Assembly (NCBI GenBank): GCA_923184405.1
Contig: OV299793.1
Span: 991,654-1,039,758 of the forward strand
Length of the DNA stretch: 48,105 nucleotides
Direction of reading: 5' to 3'
DNA from: Neisseria meningitidis
GTDB taxonomy: Bacteria; Pseudomonadota; Gammaproteobacteria; Burkholderiales; Neisseriaceae
Position 1 is the first letter of the stretch, and every line of letters begins with the position of its first letter. Below the pieces are notes generated by a model. The model did no database searches, had not been told where the DNA came from, and worked only from the letters and a program-made list of their open reading frames with translations. Made by a program: the position numbers and the translations under genes. Positions 1-11,050 of this stretch are shown here, piece after piece.

Positions 1-384
1 GTTGCTTCCGTTCGGTTACGTATTGCTGACCATGTTGACGGGACTGATGACGACTGGTGGCGGTTTGTGTACCGCTTTGCCAGTCCGCGCCAACGGATCA
101 GCGCGGCAAACACAAATACATAAAGTAAACGTAAACGGTCGAACATGGTGAAGGAAGCCACCCATTCGCCGACGGAGTAGATAATCGGTGCGATAAGGCA
201 AACGAAGAAGCAAGAAAAATCGGCACTTGCGTTTGGTTCTGATTTGGAACAGCAGCGTTCCCAAGCCTGCGCCCAAAAGCGCAAGAGCCGGATTCAGACC
301 AGTCAGCAGGGGAACCAGCACCATTGCACAGAATGCCACAAATAAAATCTGCGCGCCGGAAACGGCAAGTTTCAGTTGGTTCAT
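1..384 (-). CDS. uraA: uracil permease, 5' part (runs off window)
   Basis: Inner-membrane nucleobase:cation symporter (NCS2 family) importing uracil. Reading leftward from the ATG at 384, the protein begins MNQLKLAVSGAQILF, followed by a membrane segment and the stretch LVPLLTGLNPALALLGAG, typical of the first helices of UraA/PyrP. A purine-rich stretch (AAGAAGATGG) just before the ATG supports the start. The frame shifts near residue 50: the continuation VPIFLASSFA lies in another frame, and a further shift is needed to reach the PPVVI segment near the window edge. Only about 125 of some 410 residues are present. An uptake sequence lies about 85 bp upstream. Identification rests on recalled family sequence; another NCS2 member (xanthine permease) is possible but less likely. 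Confidence 0.72.
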
Positions 385-469
385 ACCATCTTCTTTCAAT
401 CGGTTCAAACGGCACGGATTATACTGGTTTGCCGAGGGTCTGCGTAAAAATACATGGCGGGCAACAGAT

Positions 470-481
470 ATGCCGTCTGAA
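470..481 (+). other. DNA uptake sequence (AT-DUS)
   Basis: Perfect 12-mer ATGCCGTCTGAA in the gap between uraA and ftsK. Such sites are bound by ComP during transformation in Neisseria. Confidence 0.95.
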
Positions 482-572
482 AGGCATGTCTGTCTGTTGC
501 AGGATGAAAGCACAGAAATGGAGTATAATCGACACTTTCCATATTCAATCCACAAGCCGTCCGCTTCCTTAT

Positions 573-584
573 TTCAGACGGCAT
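573..584 (-). other. DNA uptake sequence, inverted
   Basis: Perfect TTCAGACGGCAT, the complement of the 12-mer, 16 bp before the ftsK start. It is 91 bp from the direct copy at 470, too far for a simple terminator hairpin. Confidence 0.93.
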
Positions 585-600
585 TTTCCGGTAATACGGC

Positions 601-3034
601 ATGACAGAAAAATCCCATAAAAAACAGCAAAGGCAGGGCGGAAGCCCGTCCCCAACGTCCGCACGCAACAAGAAAGCCGACAACGGCGCACGGGGCAATA
701 AAGTTTCCGAGCGGCTCAAGGCGGTCAAAGAGTTGCAGAAAACCGAAACCAAAAAGGCGCGTCCCGAACATGTCGTCAACCTTATCGGCGACGCACTGTG
801 GCTGATGGGTTTGGCGGAAACCCTGTATTTGGCGATTTCCTGATCAGTTTCGATATGGGCGATCCGTCTTGGTCGCACAGTTCGTAAATTGTGGAAGATG
901 TCGCCAATTGGGGCGGACTGTTCGGCGCGTATGTTGCCGATGTCGGCTATTATCTTTCGGCTGGTCGTTACGGTGGTGGATAGCGGCTGCCTGCGTCATG
1001 CTGTATAAAAATTTTCGTCTGCACGCAAAACAGACGGAAAACGAGGCATACAACCACAAAATCGCTGCCGCCGCGCTGTTTGTCCTGACGGTCTTCAGCC
1101 CCGTCTTGGAGTATTTTGTGCTGGGCGGAAAATATGCCGACTCCCTGCCTGTCGGAGCAGGCGGTATGGTCGGCATACGCGTCGGCGCAGTGTTTGCGTG
1201 GCTGCTGGGGAAATCGGGCAGCCTGCTGATTATCTTGGTTGTTCTGCTGTTGTCGTTGTCCCTGCTGGTGCAGATTTCATGGCTGGAATTTTTGAACGGT
1301 GCGGGCAGGGCGGTTCAAAACCGCCTGAGTGCCTTATCCGGCAAGGTCATGGCTTTAGGAAAACAGCCAACCGAATACCAAAACAGACGGTGTCGATACC
1401 CAAAATACACGGCGCATGGTAAAAGAAGCCAAGAATATTACAGCCAAACCCGTTGCCTTGCCCGAAGCGCAGCAGCAGCAACCGCAAATCCGTCGCGGTT
1501 TCCGTCGCGCCGTCGCCCAAAATTCAGGTTTCTCTGTTTGAAGATGACGAACCTCGGCAGGCGGGCGAATACCACAAGCCTACAGTGAACCTATTGCGGA
1601 TTCCTGACAGCGAACCCGTCAGCATCAATCCCGCCGAATTGGAGCGCACTGCCGAACTGATCGAATCCAAACTGGCAGAATTCGGCATCGGCGTACAAGT
1701 CGTATCCGCCACATCGGTCCCGTCATCACGCGCTACGAAATCGAACCCGCGCAAGGTGTTAAAGGCAGCCAAATTGTTGCCTTGTCGAAAGATTTGGCAC
1801 GCTCTATGTCGCTGCAATCCGTGCGTATCGTCGAAACCATCGCAGGTAAAAACACGATGGGCATCGAGTTGCCCAACGACAAACGCCAAGACGTGATGTT
1901 GAGCGAAATCTTGTCCTCGCCCGTGTTTGCCGAAGCCAAATCCAAGCTGACCGTCGCGCTGGGCAAAGACATTGCAGGTACCCCCGTTGTCGGCGACTTG
2001 GCGAAAATGCCGCACCTTTTGGTCGCCGGTATGACTGGTTCAGGCAAGTCCGTCGGCGTGAACGGCATGATTATGTCTATGCTTTTCAAAGCTACGCCCG
2101 ACGAAGTCCGCTTTATCATGATAGACCCGAAAATGCTTGAGTTGAGCATTTACGACGGCATTCCGCACCTGCTCTGTCCCGTCGTGACCGATATGCGCGA
2201 AGCAGGGCAGGCGTTGAACTGGTGCGTCGCCGAAATGGAAAAACGCTACCGCCTGCTTTCCCACGCCGGTGTACGCAATCTGGAAAGCTTCAACCAAAAA
2301 GTCGAAGCCGCAAAAGCGGCAGGCAAGCCGCTGCTCAATCCGTTCAGTCTGAACCCCGACAGCCCGAGCCTTTGGAAAAACTGCCGATGATTGTGGTCGT
2401 TATCGACGAACTTGCCGACCTGATGATGACCGAACGCAAAGCCGTCGAGCAGCAAATCGCCCGTCTCGCCCAAAAAGCGCGCGCCGCCGGTATCCATATG
2501 ATTGTCGCCACCCAACGTCCCAGTGTCGATGTCGTTACTGGCCTGATTAAAGCCAACATCCCGACGCGTATGGCGTTTACCGTGCAAAGCAAAATCGACA
2601 GCCGTACCATCCTCGACCAAATGGGCGCGGACGAACTGCTCAAATATGGCGATTCGCTGTTCCTCCAGCCCGGCAGTGCCGAACCGACCCGCCTGCAAGG
2701 CGCGTTTGTTTCAGACGACGAAGTACATCAAGTCGTCAACTACGTCAAATCGCAAGCCCCAGCCGACTATATTGAAGGTCTGCTCAGCGGCGAGGCCGCG
2801 CTGGAAACTGCCAATATCGTTAATCCGAATGCAGACAGCGACGAATTGTTCGATCAGGCAGTCGCCTATGTTTTGGAAAGCAAAAAAACCTCCATTTCGT
2901 CTTTGCAGCGGCAGTTGCGTATCGGCTATAACCGCGCGGCAAACCTGATGGAGGCACTGGAAAATGCGGGTGTCGTTTCTTCCACCGACCTCAACGGCAG
3001 CCGTAAAATTTTGGCGCACAAGGACCATTTGTAG
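601..3034 (+). CDS. ftsK: DNA translocase FtsK (frameshifted)
   Basis: Septal ATP-driven DNA pump that clears chromosomes from the division site and activates XerCD at dif. The N-terminus is a basic cytoplasmic leader ([10 protein letters not shown]), then several hydrophobic segments (about 860-1300). The motor has a Walker [14 protein letters not shown] (about 2028-2066), the segment [18 protein letters not shown], and a Walker [14 protein letters not shown] (about 2386-2425). A winged-helix gamma domain for KOPS reading ends the protein ([19 protein letters not shown], about 2890-2950). The span equals about 811 codons, normal for a short betaproteobacterial FtsK. Frame changes lie near 843, 960, 1375, 1500, 1710-1780 and 2370. 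The start follows a DUS and matches the expected N-terminus. A DUS hairpin follows the stop. Confidence 0.95.
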
Positions 3035-3047
3035 CTCGTATTGCAAA

Positions 3048-3086
3048 ATGCCGTCTGAACGGCGGAATTGGCGTTTCAGACGGCAT
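3048..3086 (+). terminator. DUS-pair hairpin terminator after ftsK
   Basis: ATGCCGTCTGAAC and its inverse TTCAGACGGCAT are separated by about 15 bases and begin 14 bp after the ftsK stop. Inverted DUS pairs commonly serve as terminators in Neisseria. Confidence 0.85.
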
Positions 3087-3241
3087 ATTATGTTTCAGGC
3101 GGAACATTGTGATATACTTGCCAGCTAAAATCTCCCCTTTGCGGCAATGCGGTTCAAATATCGTACCGTTGCGCTGTTTGCTTCCCCATGCAGGGAAGAA
3201 AGTTTACCATTTTATCAACACAACAAATTTAAGGGCTTATG

Positions 3242-4570
3242 ATGAGCGTAACTGTTGAAACTTTAGAAAATCCGGAACGCAAAGTAGTGTTGTCCCTGCC
3301 TTGGTCAGAAATCAACGCAGAAACCGATAAAAAACTGAAACAAACCCAGCGCCGTGCAAAAATCGACGGTTTCCGCCGGGTAAAGCACCTTTAAAAATGA
3401 TTGCCCAAATGTACGGTGCGAGCGCGCAAAACGACGTGATCAACGAGCTGGTGCAACGCCGCTTCCACGATGTTGCCGTTGCCCAAGAGTTGAAAGTGGC
3501 AGGCTTCCCCGTTTTGAAGGCGTTGAAGAACAAGACGATAAAGAATCTTTCAAAGTTGCCGCCATTTTGAAGTGTTCCCCGAAGTCGTTATCGGCGATTT
3601 GTCTGCACAAGAAGTTGAAAAAGTAACCGCTTCCGTCGGTGATGCCGAAGTGGACCAAACCGTAGAAATCCTGCGCAAACAACGCACCCGCTTCAACCAT
3701 GTCGAACGCGAAGCCCGAAACAGCGACCGCGTCATCATTGACTTTGAAGGCAAAATCGACGGCGAACCTTTTGCAGGCGGCGCATCCAAAAACTACGCCT
3801 TCGTATTGGGCGCAGGTCAAATGCTGCCTGAATTTGAAGTCAGCGTAGTCGGCATGAAGGCTGGCGAAAGTAAAGACGTTAACGTCAACTTCCCTGAAGA
3901 ATACCACGGCAAAGACGTTGCCGCTAAAACTGCCGTGTTCGCCACTACGCTGAACAACGATTCCGAAGCGACTCTGCCTGAAGTCGATGCACATTTTGCA
4001 AAAGCCTTGGGTAGTGCGGATGGCGACGTTACCAAAATGCGCGAAGAAGTGCAGAAAAACAGTAAGCCGCGAAGTGGAACGCCGCGTAAACGAACAAACC
4101 AAAGAATCCGTAAAGAACGCGCTGCTCAAAGCCGTAGAGCTGCAAGCACCTGTTGCTTTGGTCAATGAAGAAGCCGCACGCACAGCAAACGAAATGAAAC
4201 AAAATTTTGTTAACCAAGGTATGGCTGATGCTGCACAACTTGGATCTGCCTTTGGATATATTCAAAGAACAAACCGAACGCCGCGTATCTTCAGGTCTGA
4301 TGTTAGCCAAACTGGTCGATGAAAACAAACTGGAACCGACTCAAGAGCAAATCAAAGGAGATGTCCACAACTTCGCAGAAAGCTACGAATCCTCAAAAAG
4401 TAATCGACTGGTACTACGCAGAGCTTCCCGCCTGCAAGCCCCGACTTCTTTGGCGATAGAAAGCAACGTCGTTGATTTCATTTTGGGTAAAGCCAAGTAA
4501 ATGAAAAGCTTTGTCTTTTGACGAAGTGATGGAAACGCAAGACAGATTATCCGTGAAAATGCCGTCTTAG
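3242..4570 (+). CDS. tig: trigger factor (frameshifted)
   Basis: Ribosome-associated chaperone and peptidyl-prolyl isomerase that receives nascent chains at the exit tunnel. The N-terminal ribosome-binding domain starts MSVTVETLENPERKVVLS; the tunnel-docking signature is broken by a frameshift at about 3377 (IDGF, then PGKAPLKM in the next frame). The FKBP-like domain is clear (RVIIDFEGKIDGEPFAGG and FVLGAGQMLPEFE, about 3730-3840), followed by the long helical C-terminal arms (VNEEAARTANEMKQNFVNQ). Further shifts lie near 3520, 3565, 4060, 4230, 4400 and 4495. The last shift hides the tail KALSFDEVM, so the apparent stop at 4500 is false; the true stop is uncertain by about 30 bp. The second of two adjacent ATGs (3242) matches the family start. 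Confidence 0.95.
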
Positions 4571-4642
4571 GGCAGTTTCTGAAAGCTCCGAAGCCGCTTT
4601 TAAAGCCCGCTTTGGAGCTTTTCCATCATGAAAGGAGACGAA

Positions 4643-5263
4643 AGGTCTTTTGATCGCTATCTTGTCCCTACCGTTATCGAGCAGAGCGGTCGCGGTGAGC
4701 GATGCATTCGATATATATTCTCGGCTTTTGAAAGAGCGCAGCGTATTCTTGGTCGGACAGGCTAACCGACGAGTCCACAAATCACGGTGGTTGCCCAACT
4801 GTAGGTTATGCGAAAGTGAGAATCCGGATAAGGACATTTGCTGCGAAATTAACTCGCCGGAAGGTTCGGTAACGGCCGGTATGTCGATTTACGACACCAT
4901 GAATTTTATCAAGCCCGATGTATCGACTTTGTGCTTGGGGCAGGCAGCAAGTATGGGCGCGTTCTTGTTGTAGGCAGGCAAGAAAGGCAAACGCTTCGCC
5001 CTGCCCAACAGCCGGATTAGGATTCACCAGCCTTTAATCAGCGGCGGTTTGGGAGGTCAGGCATCCGACATTGAAATTCACGCAAGCGAACTATTGAAAA
5101 TCAAAGAAAAACTCAACCGCCTGATGGCGAAACATTGCGACCGCGATTTAGCAGATTTGGAACGCGACACCGACCATGATAATTTCATGTCTGCGTGAAA
5201 AAGCAAAAGAACGTGGTTAGCCTGCACCAGAAATCCGATAAAGGCGACTTCTTCGCGGCAATA
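4643..5263 (+). CDS. clpP: ATP-dependent Clp protease proteolytic subunit (damaged)
   Basis: Serine protease that forms the tetradecameric ClpP barrel fed by ClpX/ClpA. Readable in order: [27 protein letters not shown], the oxyanion region [27 protein letters not shown], the catalytic serine in [12 protein letters not shown], and the catalytic histidine in [21 protein letters not shown]. Next come the handle helix [20 protein letters not shown] and [13 protein letters not shown]. The start codon position holds AGG instead of ATG, with a good Shine-Dalgarno (AAAGGAGA) 6 bp upstream. Shifts lie near 4700, 4770 and 4970. The C-terminal 20 residues are unreadable, so the end is inferred from the usual length (204 residues). 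tig upstream matches the common tig-clpP arrangement. Confidence 0.9.
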
Positions 5264-5654
5264 ATAACAGATATTTCTTATAGTAGCCAATGCCGGATGA
5301 AACGATCAGAAGTCGATTTGCACCAAGCTGAATTTGATATGGGCTCGCGACCATTTCATCCCCGGGGCGGCAGAAGTATTTCGATTCTTCTAACCGGTAA
5401 ACGCTCACGCATGAGATGCAACGAATGCCGTCTCAAAGCCGGCATGGAGAGCACCAGTTTAACCAACGGCGCGACGATCGCATCCTACAGAATCGAGCGT
5501 AACGCAAATCTGAGAAAAGCCAAGGCACGAAGTCGCTATCCCGCCTTCCAGATCGAAACAAGCGATGCAACAGCAGATTTGGCGACAGTACAGACATATT
5601 GCAAGTCCAGACCGAATAGGTGAAACAAAACGGCGACCATCATAGATCAAAAAT
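5264..5654. other. no recognisable gene
   Basis: A 143-codon open frame starts inside the clpP 3' end, but its translation has unusual composition and resembles no family I know. An imperfect DUS (ATGCCGTCTCAA) sits at 5425. I treat this as damaged intergenic sequence. Confidence 0.5.
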
Positions 5655-7000
5655 CTAGGAGAACAATGATTTTACATCAGTGTCAATGAACATTTTAGAT
5701 CTAAAAACAACCAAGGTGCGTGACGGTTGCTTCTTATAGGGACTGTATAGGGATAATCTTATCTGGACGGCGGTTGGAAGCCCGTTTTCAGCATAATTGG
5801 TTTTGACATACTCCGCTACAATGGCTAGAAATTCAGTTGCAATATTATCACATTTCAGTGTTATTTTGCGCTCCCCGTCCACATAAACCGACGCGACGGG
5901 TGTTTCTCCCGTACCGGGAAGGCTGATGCCGATGTCGGCCAATTTGCTTTCTCCGGGCCCATTGACAACGCAGCCCATTACGGCAACGTTCAGGGATTCA
6001 ACCCCAGGATAAAGGGTACGCCATATAGACATTTTTTGGCGCAGGTAATTTTGAACATCTTGTACCAGCTCTTGAAATACGGTACTGGTGGTACGCCCGC
6101 AGCCGGGGCAGGCGGTAACCATCGGCGTAAACGAACGCAATCCCATAGTTTGTAAAATCTCTTGCCCGACGACGACCTCCTGAGTACGCGGGCTGCCAGG
6201 TTCCGGAGTCAGTGAAATGCGGATGGTGTCGCCGATTCCTTCTTGAAGCAAGACGGATAATGCCGCCGTTGATGCGACAATGCCTTTGCTGCCCATACCT
6301 ACTTCGGTCAAACCCAAATGCAGCGGATAGGCGCAACGGCTGCCCAGTTCGCGGTAAACCTGAATCAAATCCTGAACTGCGCTGACTTTGCACGACAGGA
6401 TGATTTTGTCTTCGGGCAGTCCCAATAGAACGACTTTTTCGGCAGATTCCAAAGTGGAGACAATCAGTAATTCATACGTCACTTCTACGGGCAGTTTCGG
6501 CGCGGAAGAAGCGAGGTTGGCATCCATCAGACGTCTGGCGAGGCTTTGATCCAAAGAACCCCAGTTTACGCCGATGCGGACGGCTTTATCGTTTTCAGCA
6601 GCAGTCCGAATCATAAAGGCAAAATTTTCATCGCCTTTTACGCCTTTGCCGACATTGCCGGGATTGATGCAGTATTTGGACAATGCTTTGCTGCATTTGG
6701 GAAATTCCACAACAGGCGTTCGCCGTTGAAGTGGAAATCGCCGATAAGAAGTGTGGCATAGCCCATATCAACCAAGCGGCAGAGGATTTCTGCAACTTTG
6801 GACGCGACTTCGGGGCTGATGACGGCAATACGCACCATTTCGGATCCGGCATCGCTCAATTCCTTAATCAGCAATGCGATGACTTTTGCATCGGCATTGT
6901 CAGTGTTGGTCATAGATTAGACAACGCCGGCTGCTTCTGTACCAACGGTAATATGATCCATGCGGACTTGATGTGTCCTGCAACGTTGGACTGTGAACAT
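5655..7000 (-). CDS. ispG: 4-hydroxy-3-methylbut-2-enyl-diphosphate synthase (frameshifted)
   Basis: Fe-S enzyme of the MEP isoprenoid pathway that converts MEcPP to HMBPP. The N-terminus reads [20 protein letters not shown], and after an in-frame stop near 6914 comes [12 protein letters not shown]. The TIM-barrel part contains [17 protein letters not shown] and [11 protein letters not shown]; a frame change at about 6720 leads to [13 protein letters not shown]. The C-terminal domain has the cluster cysteines CPGCGRTT and [10 protein letters not shown]. Family length is about 420 residues, so the natural stop should be near 5735; the open frame runs on to 5655 through probably damaged DNA. 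Last gene of the ndk-rlmN-pilW-ispG run, with the pilW stop region about 17 bp before its ATG. Confidence 0.94.
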
Positions 7001-7016
7001 ATGGTTTGAATCTGTT

Positions 7017-7777
7017 AAATGACCGAGGAGGACGGTTTGCAATTCTTCCGAGAAGGGCAAATTCAACAGCAATTGTGCTTCATATTCGTATGCAGCCTGT
7101 GCGTTGCCGAGGGCAATCGCAATCTTTCCAGCCTAGCAACAAATCATCGGCCTGAAGGACTTCTACCCTGCTGTTGGTATTTTTAAAAGTAGTAATCGGC
7201 ATCGCCCAACTGCCCGGCCAGCATTTCGGTGCGCGCCAGTTCTTGAAATGCGAGGTGGGAACTGCGGCTGGGCGGCGAGGGAACGTTTCAAATAGGCTTC
7301 CGCCAATCTGAATTGCCCCTGTTTTGCGCTGCATATGCCTTTATTCAGGTTGGCAATGTAAGGGGTCAGGTAGGTGGGTCGGCCAGGGCTTTGTCGAAAT
7401 ATGCCTAGATTCGGCAGGGCGGTTGAGCCTGCCGCACAGGAACCAGCCGTAGTTGTTGTTGATTTCAGCACTGTCGGGTTTGATGGAGAGGGCTTGCCGG
7501 AAACTTTCCTGCGCCTTGTCGTTAACTTTCAGGTATTGATAGATTTCGGCACGGACCAGCCAGGCAAGCTCGTTTTTAGGGTCCGATTTCTAGGCGTCTT
7601 CAATACTTGCCGTCGCCTGACGGTAATCCTGACCGCGCATATATTCCATTGCCAACTGGGTTTTGATATTGGAAACCTGATTGGCTTTTTCTACCCGCGA
7701 GGGCGGTAGGAAGTGCTGCACGCGCCCAAGGCAAGGACAAGTAATAAAGAGATTCGTTTGGATGGCTTAAAAGGCAT
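7017..7777 (-). CDS. pilW: type IV pilus biogenesis/stability lipoprotein PilW (frameshifted)
   Basis: Outer-membrane TPR lipoprotein needed for stable PilQ secretin multimers and functional type IV pili. From the ATG at 7777 the signal peptide reads KRISLLLVLALGACSTSYRP with lipobox LGAC. TPR-like repeats follow: NELAWLVRAEIYQYLKVNDK, FRQALSIKPDSAEINNNYGW, PYIANLNKGICSAKQGQF and LAEAYLKRSLAAQPQFP, then VEVLQADDLLLGWK. The last residues, EELQTVL, abut ispG. Shifts lie near 7690, 7590, 7400, 7240, 7190 and 7130. The ATG is 2 bp after the rlmN stop, so the two are probably translationally coupled. The stop codon itself is altered and its position inferred. Confidence 0.93.
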
Positions 7778-7779
7778 AA

Positions 7780-8873
7780 TTACCCCTGATGTCCGATTAA
7801 AATCTGCTGCCATTTTTGTTGGCGGCGCGTTTTATTCTGAACCTGCCCCGCCAACTGTCCGCAGGCGGCATCGATGTCGTCGCCGCGCGATTTTCGTACG
7901 GTAACGACAAATCCTGCCTGCTGCAAAATATCGCAAAACACACGGATGTCCTCATTGCTGGAGCGTTCGTATCCGGAGTTTGGAAAGGTATTGAACGGAA
8001 TCAGATTGAACTTGCAGGGAACATCTTGACCAGTTCGATCAGTTCGCGCGCATGTTGCGCCTTATCGTTTATTCCGTCCAACATGACGTATTCGAAAGTG
8101 ATGAAATCCCAGGGTGCTTTGACCAGATGTGTTGACATGCAGCCATCAATTCTTTCATGGGATATTTTCTGTTCAACGGTACGATTTGGTTGCGGACTTC
8201 GTCATTGGAAGCATGAAGGGAAACCGCCAAAGCAACCGGCATGACATCGCCCAACCTGTACATCTGGGGAACCATACCCGAAGTGGAAACGGTTACACGG
8301 CGGAGGCTCAAACCGTAGCCGTGGTCGTCCAGCATGATGCTTAAGGCGGTAACGACATAGTCGAAGTTCGCCATCGGCTCGCACATAACCATCATCACTA
8401 CATTGGAAAATACGAGTTCGTTTTTCGGTGTAACACCCATCGCTTTGTTTGCTCACCACAAGTGCCCGAGTGACTTCGCCAGCAGTCAAATTGCGGTGGA
8501 AACCCAGCCTACAGGTTGAACAAAATGTACATTCCAAAGCGCAGCCGACTTGCGAGGAAATGCAGAGCGTGCAGAGATCCAATTCGGGGATGAAGACGGG
8601 TGCCACCCTGTTGCCCGTACCGACATCTAGAAGCCATTTGCGAGTGCCGTCTGAAGAGTTTTGAGACATCATCAGCTTCGGAATTTCGATTCCTGCCTGT
8701 TCGTTCAGTCGATGGCGCAACGATTAAGCCAAATCGGTCATTTCGTTAAAATTTAGCGCGCAGGATTGGTGCATCCAACGCATAACCTGTTTGGCACGGA
8801 AAGGCTTTTCGCCCATATCAGCAAAATATAGGATCAGCCCATCAACGTCGTAGTTAAGCAGATTGGTTTTCAT
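7780..8873 (-). CDS. rlmN: 23S rRNA/tRNA adenine-C2 methyltransferase RlmN (frameshifted)
   Basis: Radical-SAM enzyme methylating C2 of A2503 in 23S rRNA and A37 in some tRNAs. It starts [13 protein letters not shown] and continues [18 protein letters not shown]. The 4Fe-4S motif CxxxCxxC is intact in CALECTFC (about 8520-8550). Also readable are [14 protein letters not shown] (usually VMMGMGEP), [40 protein letters not shown] and a C-terminus ending [13 protein letters not shown]. An in-frame stop lies near 8725, with shifts near 8450, 8110, 8010 and 7900. The span of 1094 bp fits a 364-residue enzyme. Second gene of the ndk operon. A near-perfect DUS (GTGCCGTCTGAA) lies inside the coding sequence at 8644. 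Confidence 0.95.
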
Positions 8874-8956
8874 GTACTTGTGCTTTTCTTAAATTAAGGC
8901 TTCAAATAAAAAATTGCAGCGAAGGCAGTTTGATTTGAAGCCTTTGCGACAGAATT

Positions 8957-8990
8957 TTAAGACGGCATGGATATATTTAAGCCGTCTGAA
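8957..8990 (-). terminator. decayed DUS hairpin after ndk
   Basis: A 10-mer GCCGTCTGAA at 8981 faces an imperfect inverse (TTAAGACGGCAT) at 8957, between the ndk stop and the rlmN start. It may attenuate transcription into rlmN. Confidence 0.5.
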
Positions 8991-9013
8991 GTGGAGTTGT
9001 ACGGTGTATTGTA

Positions 9014-9436
9014 TCAATATAGGCAGATTTCGGTGTGGCTGAAAAAGTCAGGCAATTTCCAAAGCGGCATATTCCACGCTGTCGGAACCATGGCAGCATT
9101 AATGCTGACCGAGTGGCAAAGTCCGCGCGTATCTTACCTTCGGCGGCTTCAAAAGGATTAGTTGCACCCATCAGTTCGCGGTTTTTCAGGACGGCGATTT
9201 CACCTCTAATACCTGAATCATAACCGGACCTTCGGTCATAAATTCAACCAATCCGGCGTAGAAGGGACGGTCTTTATGAACCGAATAAAATTCTTCTGCC
9301 TCTTTGAGAGTAAGCTGCTTCATATTGGCGGCAACGATTATCAGACTGTTCTCCTCAAAGCGGCAATACATTTTGCCGATAACTTTTTGCCGACGGCATC
9401 GGGCTTGATGATGGAGATGGTACGATCAATCGCAAT
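9014..9436 (-). CDS. ndk: nucleoside diphosphate kinase (damaged start)
   Basis: Transfers the gamma phosphate of ATP to NDPs through a phosphohistidine. Reading leftward: [19 protein letters not shown] start, [71 protein letters not shown], then the active-site histidine HGSDS in a shifted frame (about 9080) and [10 protein letters not shown] at the end. The start position reads ATT in place of ATG. Shifts lie near 9380, 9190 and 9090. The 423-bp span matches the 141-residue enzyme. It heads the ndk-rlmN-pilW-ispG run. Confidence 0.93.
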
Positions 9437-9494
9437 GCTATATCCATATTTTTACTTAAGAAGAATCAAATCGGTATTCTATCAAAAAAATAAC

Positions 9495-10641
9495 TTATCC
9501 GCCTGAAGCCTTGGGAGATAGGGTCAGGTGCAGCTGTTCCAAATAAACTTCGGACTGCATTTCGACCATCCGGCTGACGGTGCGGGTAAATTCTTCGGCA
9601 AAATCGCGCTTCCGTATAGATATGGCTGACATCTACCAAGATGGTGGCACACAGTTTGACCGCGGAAATCGTAGAGTACGTCAATCAGCCAAGTCAACCG
9701 CCGCGCCTCCGCCTTTTCTTGCGGTGAGAGCTGTTCCAAACCTGAAATAAAAACCATTTCATAATGTTCGGCCAAATACAGATAGTCGGACTGTGAGCGG
9801 GGCCGAAGCACAGTGCGCGGAAATCAAACCATATGGCACGGCCGGACTCGGCTTTGTGGGAATCTCCCGACCATGGATGGTGCTGATGCCGGGGTTCAAA
9901 TCGGTAATGCCTGTCATTTCTTTGAACAGTTTTGCCAGTTTTGCCTCATTTTCTTCATTGGCAGGCGTAAAGAAAATCTCGGCGGGGCGGAGGGTACGCA
10001 GTCAGTAGTCTTCACCGCCGTCAACGTTTAAGACGGTCAGGCTGGACTCGATGAGCGCGATTGTGGGAAGAAACTGCTCGGTTTTGACCTTGCGGGTAGA
10101 GTTCGGAAGGCGCGTAGTTTGAAGTCGCCACCAAAACAACGCCCTCGTTAAGCAGGTTTTCCAGCAGACGGCCTAAAATCATTGCATCCGCAATATCGCT
10201 GACATGAAATTCGTCAAAACATAATACGCGGGTTTCTTTGGCAATCTCGGCGGCAACGGATTTCAACGGGTTGCTTTCGCTTTCAGGGTTTTCAGCCTCA
10301 CGGTGGATTTCTGCCATAAAGGCATGAAAGTGGACGCGGCGTTTGCGGCGGTAAGGAGGCAGCCGAAAAAGCGTCCATCAAGCTTTGCCGCGTCCGACCC
10401 CGCCATAGAAATAAAGCCCTTTGGGGACTTGCGGGGAACGCAAACTCCTGCCTAAAAACGGTTTTTTTTGCGTTTGAACATCATCAATTCGGTACCAAAA
10501 CCGAACGAGGTGTTTGATGGCGGCTACCTGCGCGTCGTCGCGGATGAAGTTGGGCAGTTGTGAGGCGGCCTGATACCAGATCGGCGGGCATGGTTTTCAG
10601 GCTTGACGGAAAAGCTTTAAAAGCTGGTCTCTATTACTCAT
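9495..10641 (-). CDS. zapE: cell-division ATPase ZapE (AFG1 family, frameshifted)
   Basis: AFG1/ZapE-type P-loop ATPase that associates with the Z-ring. The N-terminus includes SLKTMPADL and LPNFIRDDAQVAAIKHLVRF. The nucleotide site reads PKGLYFYGGVGRGK followed by a deletion that destroys the rest of Walker A (near 10390). Then come CLPYRRKRRVHFHAFMAEIH, Walker B RVLCFDEFHVSDIADAMILGRLL, and the sensor segment GVVLVATSNYAPSELYPQGQNR. The C-terminal half has SDYLYLAEHYEMVFISGLEQL and ARRLTWLIDVLYDF. It ends LTLSPKASGG at 9495. The start at 10641 is inferred, since a frame change occurs within 15 codons. Length (about 380 residues) is normal. Confidence 0.92.
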
Positions 10642-11050
10642 ATTTAACCTTGTTAGCGCCTTACTTCTTACGGCGGAGAAAGAAAATGCTTACCGTCGGT
10701 GACTGCACAAATGATTTCCTCCGTAAACTTTGGCATTTTCCCGTGGAAAAGAATAATGACGCGCAACAAGTGTGGGAATAAGCAAAGGCGGCGTTTCAAT
10801 ATGGTGCAGATAACAGCTCAAATGCCTTTTATAGTAGATTAAATTTAAACCAGTACAGCGTTGCCTCGCCTTGCCGTACTATCTGTACTGTCTGCGGCTT
10901 AGTCGCCTTGTCCTGACTTTTGTTAATCCACTATAATCCCGTAGAGTCGGCTCGCTTCCGGCTCAGACGGCATAACGTTTATGCCAACACTACTTACCGC
11001 CCTCGTGCTAACTATCCCAAAACTGCTTTGAACACTGAACGCTCTTTGGT
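10642..11050. other. gene-free stretch holding a Correia element
   Basis: No convincing coding sequence between zapE and estD. It holds the Correia element at 10830 and a decayed inverted DUS (CTCAGACGGCAT, about 10959-10970). Confidence 0.6.
10830..10935. repeat. Correia repeat-enclosed element (short form)
   Basis: About 106 bp bounded by TATAGTAGATTAAA and its inverse TTAATCCACTATA, with the internal stretch CAGTACAGCGTTGCCTCGCC. This is the internally deleted Correia (NEMIS) class, a non-autonomous element specific to Neisseria whose ends can supply promoters or RNase III sites. Confidence 0.9.

Noticed and set aside
5195..5623. 143-codon plus-strand open frame after clpP
   Set aside because: Starts within the clpP reading frame, has atypical composition and crosses a decayed uptake sequence; no family resemblance.
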